Assembly (NCBI GenBank): GCA_016719815.1
Contig: JADJYK010000018.1
Span: 45,435 to 109,434, forward strand
Direction: 5' to 3'
Source: Chitinophagaceae bacterium
GTDB lineage: Bacteria > Bacteroidota > Bacteroidia > Chitinophagales > Chitinophagaceae
Length of the DNA: 64,000 nt
Shown here: positions 29,732-41,334 of the stretch, one piece after another
Layout: each line of letters begins with the position of its first letter
Position numbering within the stretch: the first letter of the stretch is position 1
The notes under the pieces: model-generated
Told to the model about the DNA's origin: nothing
What the model saw: the letters and a program-made list of their open reading frames with translations, nothing else
Databases searched by the model: none
Made by a program: the position numbers and the translations under genes

Positions 29732-30718
29732 ATGCAAAAAAGAATACTTGGCAAAACTGGTTTTGAAATTTCACCTGTTAGTTTGGGCAGCTGGCAGGTC
29801 GGTGGCAGATGGGGCAGTGCTTTTGATAAAAAAAATGCACATAACATTTTACAAACTGCCGTTGACAGCGGCGTAAATTTTATTGATACGGCCGATGTTT
29901 ACAGCGATGGTGAGAGTGAGGGGGCTGTAGGCCGTTTTATAAAGACGAGAAGCGAACGTATTTATGTGGCCACCAAATGCGGCCGTCAGATTCAGCCTCA
30001 TGTGAACGAGGGTTACACGGTGGCTGTCTTGAGAAAATATGTAGAAGACAGTTTGCTCCGTTTGCAGGTTGATACCATTGATTTAATTCAATTGCATTGC
30101 CCGCCCACACAGGTATATTATCGTCCTGAGATATTTGCACTGTTTGATGATTTGAAAAAGGAAGGCAAGATTCAGTTTTTGGGAGTTAGCGTTGAAAAAG
30201 TGGAAGAAGCATTAAAGGCTATAGAATATGATAATGTAGCTACTGTTCAAATCATCTTTAATATGTTTCGCCAGAGGCCATCTGATTTGTTTTTTAAAGA
30301 GGCGAAGGGAAAAAATATTGGCATTATTGTACGGGTGCCGCTTGCCAGCGGTTTGTTATCGGGGCGTTATTCTTCTGCCACCACCTTTGAAGCAGGCGAC
30401 CATCGTCACTTCAACAGACAAGGAGCAGCTTTTGATAAAGGAGAAACTTTTTCCGGAGTGGATTATGAAACCGGACTTCTGGCTGTAAATGCTTTGAAAG
30501 AAGTATTCCCTGCAAACAGTGATTTGGCCGTTGCCGCCTTACAGTGGATTTTACGTTTCGAAGAAGTAGGTACTGTAATTCCCGGCGCTTCCCGGCCTGA
30601 GCAGGTTGTTGCCAATATGAGTGTCCTCAACGCTCCGTCATTTGAAGAGCCAATAATGGAGAGTGTAAGAGCTGTTTATGAAAAGTATATAAAACCACAA
30701 GTACATCAGTTATGGTAA
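29732..30718 (+). CDS. Aldo/keto reductase, aldose 1-dehydrogenase-like
   Basis: 328 aa, cytosolic (alpha/beta)8 NAD(P)-dependent oxidoreductase. Seen: LGKTGFEISPVSLGSWQVGG, the catalytic Asp/Tyr segment FIDTADVYSDGESE, the Lys in VATKCGR, the His in LIQLHCPP, and a C-terminal cofactor-binding region ending VIPGASRPEQVVANM. The gene is intact. It overlaps the following GH2 start by 7 bp, so they are one transcript. A sugar dehydrogenase or reductase acting on sugars released by the neighbouring glycosidases is likely; the exact sugar is not known. Confidence 0.85.
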   Translation: MQKRILGKTGFEISPVSLGSWQVGGRWGSAFDKKNAHNILQTAVDSGVNFIDTADVYSDGESEGAVGRFIKTRSERIYVATKCGRQIQPHVNEGYTVAVLRKYVEDSLLRLQVDTIDLIQLHCPPTQVYYRPEIFALFDDLKKEGKIQFLGVSVEKVEEALKAIEYDNVATVQIIFNMFRQRPSDLFFKEAKGKNIGIIVRVPLASGLLSGRYSSATTFEAGDHRHFNRQGAAFDKGETFSGVDYETGLLAVNALKEVFPANSDLAVAALQWILRFEEVGTVIPGASRPEQVVANMSVLNAPSFEEPIMESVRAVYEKYIKPQVHQLW

Positions 30719-33128
30719 GAAAAGCAGTCTTTTTAGTTTTGATTATTTCCGTTTCTAGCCTGGCACAAGCCCAGGTAAGAACAGTTATTGACTTTAATAA
30801 AGACTGGAAATTTCTTTTGGGTAATGACAGTACCGCCATACAACCGGGTTATAACGATACAAAATGGAGAAAACTCAGCCTGCCACATGACTGGAGCATT
30901 GAAAGCAACTTTATTAAAGATGCTCCGGCCACCAACCAGGGCGGTTCTTTACCGGGGGGCATTGGCTGGTACAGAAAGACGTTCTTGTTGCCTGCTTCTG
31001 CAAAAAACAAGAATGTAAATATTGAGTTTGACGGCGTGTACAAGAACGCTGAAGTGTGGATTAACGGTAATTATCTTGGCAAGCGGCCTTATGGCTATAT
31101 AAATTTTCATATGACTTAACACCTTATTTATTTTTTAACAAACAGAATGTTATAGCCGTAAAAGCTGATAACAGTCAGCAGCCCGACAGTCGCTGGTACA
31201 CCGGCAGTGGAATTTATCGGGATGTGAAATTGGTTTTTCATGGTAATGCCTATATTGATAAGAAGGATATTTTTGTTGCAACCTCTGGCTTTGACGGATT
31301 GACAGCCACTATCAGTATAGCTGCAACTATAAAAACGTACATTCCGGAAAACCGGCCTGCAAAACTATTGTTGGCCGTTTACAATCATCAGGGAAGGCTA
31401 ATCGGAAAAACTGATACAACCAGTTTGGGTTTTAAGGACGGAATGACAACTGTTTCTATAAAGAAAGAAATTGATAAGCCTTATTTGTGGTCAAACAATT
31501 TTCCAAATCTGTACACTCTCAGAGTTTATGTTTTATTGAATGGGAAGAAAGAAGATGTGACAGATATAAGATTTGGCATCCGCACTTTTAATTTCGATTC
31601 AAAAAAGGGTTTCTTCCTTAACAGTAAGCCCCTGAAACTGCTCGGCGTTTGCCTTCATCATGACCTTGGCGCATTAGGTGCTGCCTTTAATAAAGAAGCG
31701 GCCAGGCGTCAGTTAAAAATTCTGAAGGAAATGGGCTGCAATGCCATTCGTTTTTCTCATAATCCGCCTGCAAGTGCCATGCTTGATTTATGCGATGAGA
31801 TGGGCTTTCTGGTTATTGATGAAGCATACGATATTTGGGAGAAGAAAAAAAACAAGTATGATTACCACATGAACTTCGATGAATGGGCGGTAAAAGATGC
31901 ACAGGATATGGTGCTGCGTGACAGGAATCATCCGTCGGTAATAATGTGGAGTATTGGCAACGAACAAAGAGAACAATTTGACAGCAGCGGAACCCTAATC
32001 GTAAAGAAACTGGTGGACGCCATAAAAGCAGTTGATAACACGAGACCTGTTACCACTGCTCTAACCGAAACATTTGCTGAGAAAAATTTTATTGCAAAAG
32101 CGAATGCTTTGGATGTACTGGGTTTCAATTATAAATTGTACGATTATGAGACTTTGCCAAAAAGGTTTCCCGGGCAAAAGTTTGTAGCCACAGAGACTGC
32201 TTCAGCATTAGAAACAAGGGGAGTGTACCAGTTTCCTTCCGACAGCATCCGAATCTGGCCACCAGATTATAAGGCACAAGATACTTTTGCACACGGCAAT
32301 AAAGATTTTACCTGTTCTGCTTATGACAATACCCATGCTTATTGGGGTGCCACTCATGAAAAAAGCTGGCTGGCTGTTAAGAATAATCCTCACATCGCCG
32401 GTCTGTTTGTATGGAGTGGTTTTGATTACCTTGGTGAGCCGCTTCCTTACCCAAAGTTTCCCGCAAGGAGTTCCTATTATGGAATTGTTGACCTGGCCGG
32501 TTTTCCAAAAGACGTTTATTACATGTACCAAAGCGAATGGACAGATAAGCCGGTTTTACATGTTTTCCCCCACTGGACATGGCAGCAGGGCGACACCGTT
32601 GATGTTTGGGCCTATTACAACAATGCCGATGAAGCCGAATTATTCCTGAATGGTAAATCTGCAGGAAAGAGGCAGAAAACAGACAGCAGCCTTCATGTAA
32701 TGTGGCGGTTACCCTATAAGCAGGGTGCCATAAAAGTTGTTACAAGAAAACAGGGAAAGCAGGTGTTAGCAAAGGAAATCAAAACAGCCGGGAAGCCGGA
32801 ACGGATAGAATTGATAGCCGATAAGGGCATTTTAAAGGCAAATGGCAAGGATTTATGCTTTGTCATTGTTAGAATTACAGACAGAAATGGGAATCTTGTT
32901 CCCGATGCCGCCAACAGAATTGAATTCTCCTTAGCCGGGGCAGGAAAAATTGCCGGCACAGATAATGGCTACCAGGCAGATACTGTTAGCTTAAAAAGTC
33001 CTGTAAGAAATTGCTGGAAAGGCCTTGCGCTGGCAATTATTCAATCGGGTGAAAAAAAGGGAAATATTACATTAATAGTAAAAAGCCCCGGATTGAAGTC
33101 AACCTCTATTAGCCTGAAAGCAAACTGA
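30712..33128 (+). CDS. GH2 beta-galactosidase with DUF4982-type C-terminal domains (frameshifted)
   Basis: About 805 aa when repaired, with signal peptide MVRKAVFLVLIISVSSLAQA. Domains: jelly-roll (LPHDWSIESNF, GIGWYRKTF, VWINGNYLGKRPYGYINF), Ig-like, TIM barrel with acid/base Glu in MWSIGNEQREQ and nucleophile Glu in FVATETASALETRG, then a DUF4982-like domain (VFPHWTWQQGDTVDVWAYYN, AELFLNGKSAGKRQ) and a final Ig-like domain (ADKGILKANGKDLCFVIVRI). The first frame ends at 31119. One missing T at 31110 (FHYDLTPYLFFNKQNVIAVK) explains the break, and the reading continues to 33128. Translation is coupled to the aldo/keto reductase by overlap. Confidence 0.88.
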
Positions 33129-33306
33129 AAACAAGGATATTTTTACGCAATCGTTCCCGGTTATTAATTTGAACCACATAGGAAAATCTTCCATCTTTAT
33201 AGCGAAACCTTACATTTTTTGCCCTTGCAGAGGGGTGTAATTTTAAACCTGCGAATGAGACCACTATACTTGTGTGTCTTTTATTCTGACGATTAAATGC
33301 TACTGA

Positions 33307-34047
33307 ATGAACCGACTGTTGCTTGTTATGGTTAAAAAGTGTTCCGGGCATCTCTCTGCCGCGGCTAAAATCTTGCCGGTTTCATTCCTTCTTTTTTTAC
33401 TTATTTATAATTTTTACGCCGGTGCTCAACCAATTGATGCACAGAAGGAGGCTGAATACAAAACCGTTGTAAAAGGCAGGGCTGCAAAGATTGTAAATAC
33501 ATTGGGGCTTACTGATTCAAGCACCTATTATAATGTACTTGAAACAATTACAGGTCAATACATCGCTGTAAATAAGATACATGACCAGTCGAAACTGACA
33601 GTGGCAGCAATAAAGCAGGAAAAGCAAGCAGATGAAGTGGCTAAAGCAGTGAAAACTGAAGAAGACAAAAAATCAGATTTATTAAAGCAGCAGCATTCTG
33701 TTTTTTTGACTCATTTAGAAAAAGACTTAACAACAGGTCAAATGGAAAAAGTAAAAGACGGGATGACCTATAATGTACTTAATATTACGTATACGGCCTA
33801 CCAGGATATGATCCCGTCACTAACTGCTGATCAAAAAAAGCAGATATACAACTGGCTGGTTGAGGCAAGGGAGAAAGCAATGGATGAGGGTTCATCTGAC
33901 GATAAGCATAAGCAATTTGGAAAGTATAAAGGGAAAATAAATAATTATTTATCATCACAGGGACATGACATGAAGGCCGAAGAAAAAGCATGGCAGCAAC
34001 GGTTGCGGAAGAAAAGGGAAAAGGAAGCTGCAGGTCTGAAGTCGTAA
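33307..34047 (+). CDS. DUF3826 family secreted protein
   Basis: 246 aa with an N-terminal signal (ILPVSFLLFLLIYNFYAGAQ); an in-frame ATG at 33328 is an alternative start. The rest is helical and charged: KEAEYKTVVKGRAAKIVNTL, VLETITGQYIAVNKIHD and LTADQKKQIYNWLVEAREKA. This matches the DUF3826 family, which is common beside pectin-degrading enzymes in Bacteroidota and has no established function that I can cite. It lies 41 bp before the SusC gene. Lys/Glu-rich helices suggest a periplasmic or surface helper rather than an enzyme. Confidence 0.75.
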   Translation: MNRLLLVMVKKCSGHLSAAAKILPVSFLLFLLIYNFYAGAQPIDAQKEAEYKTVVKGRAAKIVNTLGLTDSSTYYNVLETITGQYIAVNKIHDQSKLTVAAIKQEKQADEVAKAVKTEEDKKSDLLKQQHSVFLTHLEKDLTTGQMEKVKDGMTYNVLNITYTAYQDMIPSLTADQKKQIYNWLVEAREKAMDEGSSDDKHKQFGKYKGKINNYLSSQGHDMKAEEKAWQQRLRKKREKEAAGLKS

Positions 34048-34088
34048 GTAAAAATGAGTTCATTATTTACAAATAAAACTAACAATTT

Positions 34089-37000
34089 ATGAAACTAAAA
34101 CGATTGCTGATGATGCTGTTTGTGATAGCAGCTATGTTTGTGTCAGGGTCGCTGTTGGCACAACAGGTAACTGTAAAGGGAAGGATTACTGACAGTAAGA
34201 CATCTCTGCCATTAGCAGGAGCAACGATTAAAGTGAAAAATGGAACAGTCACAACAGTGACTGATGTTAACGGGATGTTTACCATAAATGCCCCTTCATC
34301 AGAAACAGTCCTTACAATCAGTTATGTAGGCTACAAACTCTACGAGGCAAAGGCCGGTACCGGGGTTCTTACTATTGAGCTTGAAAACACCGGAGTGGAT
34401 TTGAATGAAGTAGTGGTAGTGGGATATGGTGCACAAAAGAGAGCACACTTAACAGGTTCTGTAGCTACAGTTGATATGCAGAAAATTACAGATTTACCTG
34501 TGAGCAGCCTTGCAGAAGGTCTGAAAGGCCAGATTCCCGGTCTGAATGTCTCTGGCGGTAGTCAAAGGCCTGGAGATAATTCCACTTTAAGCATCCGTCA
34601 GAACTTTGGTTTCAGTAAAGACGGCAGCAGTTCATTGCCGCTGATTGTTATTGATGATATTATCCAGGTTGATCCAAACACAGGATTGCCAACAATGGAT
34701 CAATTCAACGCACTTGATCCTTCAGAAGTGGAAAGTATTACGGTGCTGCGTGATGCCAGTGCTGCCATCTACGGGGCAAGGGCTTCTCAGGGGCTATTAT
34801 AATAAAAACCAAAGAGGAAAACAAGGCGAACCCTAAGATATCTTATTCAGGAAAGTTTGAATTTAACAATGCAGTAAGCTTTGGCAAAGTGATGAATGCA
34901 TATGAGTATGGCGTTTTTGCAAACAGGTTTGGCCGTGCTTCTAACTGGAGCAACAGTTCTTATTTTGACGCTACTGAACTGGAGATGATGAAGTACCTGA
35001 ACTATAACTGGCTGGATGAAGCCTGGAAGCCTGCCGGTGCTATGCAGCATTCATTAAATGTAAGTGGCGGTGGCGGCAGGGCAACCTATTTTGCCGGAGC
35101 CAGCTATTTTACACAGGGTGCTAACATGGGCAGCCAGGATTATAACAGGTGGTCTTTCCGGACGGGTGTGGATGTAAAAGTGGTTAACAACCTGAAACTG
35201 TCTGCTTCTGTTTCAGCTAATACTTCTGTGGTTGAAAAATCATTTACCAAGATAAGTATCAATGACGGTTCCTATACTTCCGGTTCGGAACAAACCGATT
35301 ATGCAGCATTATTGCATATGCCACAATATATTCCCTGGGAATACACGGTGAATGGTGTTAAACAATACACTTCGCCAGCTTTAGGGCCACACAGGGTACA
35401 AACGAATCCTTCGGGACAGAACAACATTTCCGGATGGAACTATTTTGGATTATTGAATAATGGTTCATTTACGAGAGACGACAACCAATCATATAATGCA
35501 AATTTCTCCCTGCAATATGATGTGCCTTATGTTAAAGGTTTATCGTTGAAAGCTTCCTATGGTTTAAGTTATTCCACACTTAATAATGAGCAGGCGATGC
35601 TTGGTTTACAGCTGGCAGCAGGTACTAATACACACAATGCAGGGTACCACCTGTATTCAGATACTACACAATGGAATGTGGCTATTAACAACAGCCGTTC
35701 TACTGTACGTTTTTCAGATGTGATAGGTAAGGTGCAGCAGGCTAACTTCTACGTGAACTACGACCGCAAGTTTGGGAACCATAATGTTTCTGCCATGGCT
35801 TCTGTAGAAAAGGAGAGCAGAACTATCAGAAAAGTTTGTGATTTATGATACTCCAATTTTGGCGCCTACAATGGTTCATCACCTTCAGCAGGTACGTTGA
35901 ACCCATCGAATACATATGTTTACAGAACGGATCAGGGAAGCCTGGCTTATTTAGGAAGGGTAAGCTATGATTATGATGGCAAATACCTGCTTCAGTTTGT
36001 ATTCCGTACAGACGCCTCCACTAAGTTTTCTCCTGATAATTACTGGGGATTCTTTCCGGGTGTTTCTGCCGGATGGGTGGTTTCCAGAGAAAACTGGTTC
36101 AGGGATAAGGTGGAGTGGGTTGATTATATGAAGATCAGAGGTTCTATCGGTAAAACAGGTAAAGACAATGTAAGGCCCTGGCGCTGGACACAAACTTATG
36201 CCTATGCGGCTGACAAAGGACTTGGTTTCGGAAGTAATAGTGGTGGGCTTTTGGTTGGTGGTTTAACTCCTGATGCAACGCCAAATCCAAATTTGACCTG
36301 GGATGAAACTATAAAAAAAGGTTTGGGTATTGATGTAAGTCTTTTGAACAACAGGTTATCACTGAGCTATGACAGGTATTGGGATCATAACTATGATATG
36401 TTAATGACTCTGGCAGGAATGACTGGTGTGCCTATTTCTGTGGGTGGCGCATTTGCTGAACAGAATTTTGGTGCCGTAAAAGCATGGGGCTCTGAAATAA
36501 GCGCAACATGGAAAGACAGGGTGAAGAAAGATTTTAGTTACAATATTGGCCTCAACTTTGGAACTGGCGATAATAAGGTAACCAAGTGGGTTGATGTTCC
36601 ATTTAACTATCCATCTACAATTGGAACTAAAGAAGGTTATTCCACTATCAGGCCGGTATATGGCTTGCTCGTGTGGAAAGGGAATGAAGGTGGCGACGGC
36701 TTACTCAGAACGCAGGCAGATATTGATGCTTATTGGCAGTACCTGACGGATCTGGCCACAAAAGCCGGAACCACACCTGCTTATTTTGATATTACTTCAA
36801 AGGCAGCAGTTAAAAAGGGAATGCTAGCCTACCAGGATCTCGCTGGTAATTTGGATCCAGTCAACCAGACAATTGCCGGGGCAAATGGTCAGGTTAAAGC
36901 TGATCAGGATTATACAGAAATAGTGAAGAAAAACAGGTCATACGGTGTTGTGGCCAATATTGGTGTAAACTGGAAGAATATTTCATTAACTACCCAGATT

Positions 37001-37411
37001 TCCACTTCATGGGGCGGATACAACAGGATTGATTATGTGAAACAGGGAACCAGTACAGGTCAAAATATGTGGTCGCATGAGATTTATCTGAATAATATGT
37101 ACGATACACTGGATAATGTTAATGGTGCATGGCCAAACCTGGCTTACCATTCTTATAATAATTACACATCCGATTTCTGGCAGATTTCGAGTTTCCGTTG
37201 TTTTGTTCGCAGCCTTACAGTTGGTTATACTCTTCCTAAGGGCATAGCTTCAAAACTGAAAATGGAATCACTTAGGGTTAGTGCTGCCGGTTTCAACCTT
37301 TGGGATTTCAATAACCCATACCCGGATAAATACCGGAATATGTATGATAATCCACAGGTTTCCTATCCAACACTTCGAACCTGGTCGATAGGGATAAATG
37401 CTACTTTTTAA
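34089..37411 (+). CDS. SusC/RagA TonB-dependent outer-membrane receptor (frameshifted)
   Basis: About 1,107 aa when repaired; imports oligosaccharides across the outer membrane with SusD. Seen: signal peptide MKLKRLLMMLFVIAAMFVSG, a carboxypeptidase-D-like beta-sandwich (VKGRITDSKTSLPLAGATIK), the TonB-box region NEVVVVGYGAQKR, the plug (IPGLNVSGG, VIDDI, VLRDASAAIYGARASQG), barrel strands, and a C-terminus ending SIGINATF. Frame changes: one G missing near 34793 (ASQGAIIIKTK), then a compensating pair near 35831-35868 that yields a false stop (repaired RKFVIYDTPILGAYNGSSPS). No STN or anti-sigma-partner domain is seen. Together with the next gene it marks this as a polysaccharide utilisation locus. 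Confidence 0.92.
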
Positions 37412-37442
37412 CATCTAATCTTTAACTTAAGAAATGATTATT

Positions 37443-39415
37443 ATGAAAAGGATAAATAAAATCGGCTTATTTCTTATAGCTGTTTCCCTTGTAATCGGCT
37501 GCAGGCAAAAGTTCCTGGAGGAAATGAAGAGCTTTGATAAGTACGATGAAAGCATATTCGAAAATGAAGTACTGACCAACTGGTATGTCGACCGGCTTTA
37601 CTACGATTATTTTTCAGCCTACAAATCTCCGATTGTTTCGCTTACGGGATCGTACACTGATACCAGAACGAGATCAACAGAAGAAATAGGAGGTACGGTT
37701 ACTGACTATATCAATCCCAATAAAACGCTTCTGAATGCTACAGAAGGAGATGCGTATTATGGTGCTGGCTTGTCTGCATCTGTTGTTAATAATCCTTATA
37801 CCCGAATCAGAACTGCAAACTTTTTCCTGCAAAAAATTGATGAAAAAGGACAGGCTCTTTCAGCAAGCTTTAAAAATAAAGTAAGGGGACAAATGTTTTC
37901 CTGCGGGGATTGCAGTATTTCGATCTGATGCGTGTATATGGTGGCGTTCCAATTATTACTACAGTACAAAACGCAAGTGCTGATGATCCGTCAACTCAAC
38001 TGCCCCGTGCAACCGTAACAGAACTTGTTGCGCAAATAACCGCAGATTTTGATTCTGCTTCGGCCTTATTACCCACAGTTTGGGGTACAACAGATTATGG
38101 TCGCTTCACAAGTGGTGCGGCATTGGCGATGAAGAGCCGTGTGTTATTAACCTATGCCAGTCCATTATTTAATCCGGATTGGGATAACAGTGGAAATGTC
38201 CGCTGGCAAAAAGCTTTGGACGCAGGACTTGCAGCAGAAGCTGCATTGACTGCAGCCGGATATGGCCTGTATGGTGCAACTGCCAAAGACTGGAGTGAAA
38301 TCTGGACTAAAAATGATAATGCTTTTAATAAGGAAGCAATTGTAGTACGCCTGCTGTCAAAAACTGTTGCTTCCTCAGGAGTTGAAAGTAACGGATGGGA
38401 AAGAAGTATTCGTGTATCAAAGCAAACAGGTTCTGGCGGTGTTTCAGCTCCTAAAGAGATGATTGATTTGTTCCCGCTGGCAAATGGCATTCGTCCTACA
38501 ATTGCAAATGGTTACGATTCGCTGCACTTCTTCATGAACAGGGATCCCCGTTTCTACCGCACATTTGCTTTCTCCGGAAGCAGATGGCAGTTGAAAGAAG
38601 CAGGAAATGATACTATCTGGTTGTACAGATGGACATATCCTACAAATAAAGTTTCTTATAGTGATAATAATCAGACTTCAAGCCCGGCCATAGTTCGTAA
38701 GATGACAAATCTTGGCGGCGCAAGCACAGTAGATGGTCTGGCTTATTCTGGTACTGATATTTTTGAATACAGGTATGCTGAACTTCTGTTGAACATTGCT
38801 GAATGTTATGCAGCCAAAGGCGATATCGGTAATGCCGTTACATATCTTGGGAGAATCCGTGCCCGTGTAGGCATACCTTCAGCCAGCAATTATGGTATTG
38901 GCACACTGGCTTCTAAATATGAAGCGATAGAAGCCTGCTTATATGAACGTCGTGTGGAACTGGCTTATGAGGGTAAACGTTTCTGGGATGCGCAACGCTG
39001 GATGTTGTACAATGATGATGCATCTGCCGGAAACACCACTTGTGCCAAATTAGGAATAGCCCCTATAAACGGAACAGTCCGTACTGGCAGGTTATGGCAA
39101 TATAAAGTTGCTGCCACCAGTGCAGATCCTTTGAAAACAACAAGGGCCACTATCCTTTGCGATCCTGATGCAGCAACTTTTACAACGCAGCTAAACAGTC
39201 TTAAAACTTTCTTTGATGCTAACCTGGTTGTAGTTGCTACTGACCAGCCGCTGGACAGAGATGCTTCCGGAAATGCGGTGTCTATTAACTTCAGACAGAA
39301 CTATTACATTTATGGCTTAACGGCTACTGTATTATCTCTCAATCCGTGGCTGAAACAAACCATTGGATGGAATGATTACAGCGGTGCGCCAGGAACTTAT
39401 GATTACAGGCAATAA
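37443..39415 (+). CDS. SusD/RagB outer-membrane lipoprotein (frameshifted)
   Basis: About 657 aa when repaired; glycan-binding lid of the SusC transporter, anchored as a lipoprotein. Seen: lipobox in LFLIAVSLVIGC, helical SusD core (QYFDLMRVYGGVPIITTVQN, LPRATVTELVAQI, KSRVLLTYASPLFNP), and the C-terminal RagB part (EYRYAELLLNIAECYAAKGD, YERRVELAYEGKRFWDAQRW). The first frame ends at 37928. Adding one T to TTTT near 37895 gives GQMFFLRGLQYFDLMR. The ATG at 37443 is preferred to 37434 because the lysine/arginine start follows directly. A terminator follows the gene. Confidence 0.92.
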
Positions 39416-39429
39416 AAACTGTATTGCTG

Positions 39430-39466
39430 AAAGAGAAGATTACTAAAAATCTTCTCTTTCTTTTTT
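39430..39466 (+). terminator. Intrinsic terminator after susD-like gene
   Basis: A perfect 11-bp stem AAAGAGAAGAT / ATCTTCTCTTT with an 8-base loop, followed by CTTTTTT, 15 bp after the SusD stop. It should end or reduce the SusCD transcript before the pectate lyase gene. Confidence 0.88.
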
Positions 39467-39537
39467 GAGATTTCTTTGCGTTTTTATACTGGTGTTTTAC
39501 AGATAATCCGTCAAACAGGATGAATAATTTTATAGTT

Positions 39538-41178
39538 ATGAAACTTAGATTTGCCTTTTTGGGTCTTATTACTTTTATCACAGTATCTGATGCCAACGCC
39601 CAATACCCCGAAATTCCGGCCGATGTGCAGCGGGCATCCGATTCACTGATGAAAGCTGCCAACCATCACTCAGACTCGGCGTGGGCGGTTGCTTATCCCA
39701 TTATTATGGAAGATGCAAGGCATGGGAAGCCCTATATTCCCTGGGCTTCAAGAGTAGATGAATTGCCACAGGCAGATATTCTGGCATTTCCCGGTGCTGA
39801 AGGCGGCGGAAAATTCAGCTTTGGCGGCCGGGGAGGTAAAGTGATTGTTGTAACTAATTTAAACGATGATGGTCCCGGCAGTTTACGCTGGGCTTGTGAG
39901 CAAGGTGGGGCAAGAATTATTGTGTTCAATGTGGCTGGAATTATCCGCTTAAAAACACCGCTAATTATCAGGGCTCCTTACATAACAATTGCCGGACAAA
40001 CAGCTCCCGGCGATGGTGTGTGTGTGGCTGGTGAAAGTGTCTGGATTAACACACACGATGTTGTCATCCGCTATATGCGTTTCCGCCGCGGCGAAACATG
40101 GGTGGGCCGCAGAGATGATGCGATTGGGGGTAATCCCATCGGAAATATTATGATTGACCATGTAAGTGCCACCTGGGGACTGGATGAGAATATGAGTATG
40201 TACCGCCATATGTATAACGACAGTACAGGAAAGGTTGAAGATAAATTTGGAACAGTAAATATCACTATTCAGAATTCCATTTTTGGCGAAGCATTAGATA
40301 CTTGGAACCATGCTTTTGGCAGCACACTAGGCGGAGAGAACTGTACTTTCATTCGCAGCCTGTGGGCCAACAATGCAGGCCGCAATCCCTCTGTAGGATG
40401 GAATGGAGTTTTCAATTTTGTAAACAACGTTGTATTTAACTGGGTACACCGCAGTATCGATGGTGGAGACTACAGGGCTCAGTTCAATATCATCAATAAC
40501 TATTTTAAACCGGGACCGGCAACTCCAAAGAGTCCTATAGCTTACCGTATTCTTAAGCCGGAAAGCGGCAGAAGCAAATTGAAAACAAAAGTATATGGAA
40601 GGGCTTATGTGAATGGAAATGTTGTGGAAGGCTATCCGGATGTTACCAAAGACAACTGGAATGGTGGTGTGCAAATAGAGGACGAAAAAAATGCCGGGGA
40701 GTTTAAAGATTATATGAAGTGGCCAAAGCCATTACCAATGGCTTCGGTAACTGTCCTGAAAGCAGAGGCTGCTAAGTCTTTTGTATTAGCCAATGCCGGC
40801 GCTACTTTACCAAAAAGAGATGCTGTAGATGCAAGAATTGTAAAGCAGGTAACAACAGGAAAGGTTGAGGTGCCTGAAAATGTGGTTGTACCAACCACAC
40901 AGTTTAAGCATCGCCGCATGCCGCTCGACTCATACAAGCAGGGCATTATTACAGATATCAGCCAGGTAGGCGGTTATCCTGAATACAAAGGCATTCCTTA
41001 CAAAGACAGCGATAATGATGGCATGCCCGATGAGTATGAGATAAAGAACAGGCTGGATCCAAAGGATGGCACAGATGCAGCAAAAATTACTGCAACAGGA
41101 TACAGCAATATTGAAGTATATTTAAGCAGTGTGGTGAATGTTAAGGATGTGAAGCCTGTTGCGGCAGTTAAGAAATAA
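39538..41178 (+). CDS. Pectate lyase-like polysaccharide lyase, family PL1
   Basis: About 546 aa, intact, with signal peptide MKLRFAFLGLITFITVSDA; an ATG at 39520 in the same frame is less likely. The parallel beta-helix fold of PL1 cuts homogalacturonan by beta-elimination. Seen: FPGAEGGGKFSFGGRGGKVI, TNLNDDGPGSLRWACEQGG, ITIAGQTAPGDGVCV, DVVIRYMRFRRGETW, MIDHVSATWGLDENMS. The tail DSDNDGMPDEYEIKNRLDP is a calcium-binding TSP3/EF-hand-like segment. It anchors the pectin assignment of the locus. The precise substrate (pectate, pectin or rhamnogalacturonan backbone) is not resolved. Confidence 0.88.
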   Translation: MKLRFAFLGLITFITVSDANAQYPEIPADVQRASDSLMKAANHHSDSAWAVAYPIIMEDARHGKPYIPWASRVDELPQADILAFPGAEGGGKFSFGGRGGKVIVVTNLNDDGPGSLRWACEQGGARIIVFNVAGIIRLKTPLIIRAPYITIAGQTAPGDGVCVAGESVWINTHDVVIRYMRFRRGETWVGRRDDAIGGNPIGNIMIDHVSATWGLDENMSMYRHMYNDSTGKVEDKFGTVNITIQNSIFGEALDTWNHAFGSTLGGENCTFIRSLWANNAGRNPSVGWNGVFNFVNNVVFNWVHRSIDGGDYRAQFNIINNYFKPGPATPKSPIAYRILKPESGRSKLKTKVYGRAYVNGNVVEGYPDVTKDNWNGGVQIEDEKNAGEFKDYMKWPKPLPMASVTVLKAEAAKSFVLANAGATLPKRDAVDARIVKQVTTGKVEVPENVVVPTTQFKHRRMPLDSYKQGIITDISQVGGYPEYKGIPYKDSDNDGMPDEYEIKNRLDPKDGTDAAKITATGYSNIEVYLSSVVNVKDVKPVAAVKK

Positions 41179-41200
41179 TTTTGTTGATTGGCTTCAGTTT

Positions 41201-41318
41201 CCTGCCGGCAGGCAGGCAGGTTCATAGCATCGTCCACAGCGTCCCATCCCGAAAGCTTTCGGGATACTGCATATCTTTAATCAGCATATATTGGGGTTGC
41301 CAACCTTGCAAGGTTGGC
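41201..41318. repeat. Three short perfect palindromes in a row
   Basis: CCTGCCGGCAGG (41201-41212), TCCCGAAAGCTTTCGGGA (41247-41264) and GCCAACCTTGCAAGGTTGGC (41299-41318). All are self-complementary. They fill the 156-bp gap between the PL1 and DUF6298 genes and look like unrelated dispersed palindromic repeats that share an insertion spot. One of them may act as terminator. Confidence 0.8.
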
Positions 41319-41334
41319 GACCCTTATAAAAGCA

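Noticed and set aside
33129..33306. Promoter of the DUF3826-SusCD operon
   Set aside because: A promoter is expected here, but I could not find a convincing Bacteroidota TAnnTTTG element, so none is listed.
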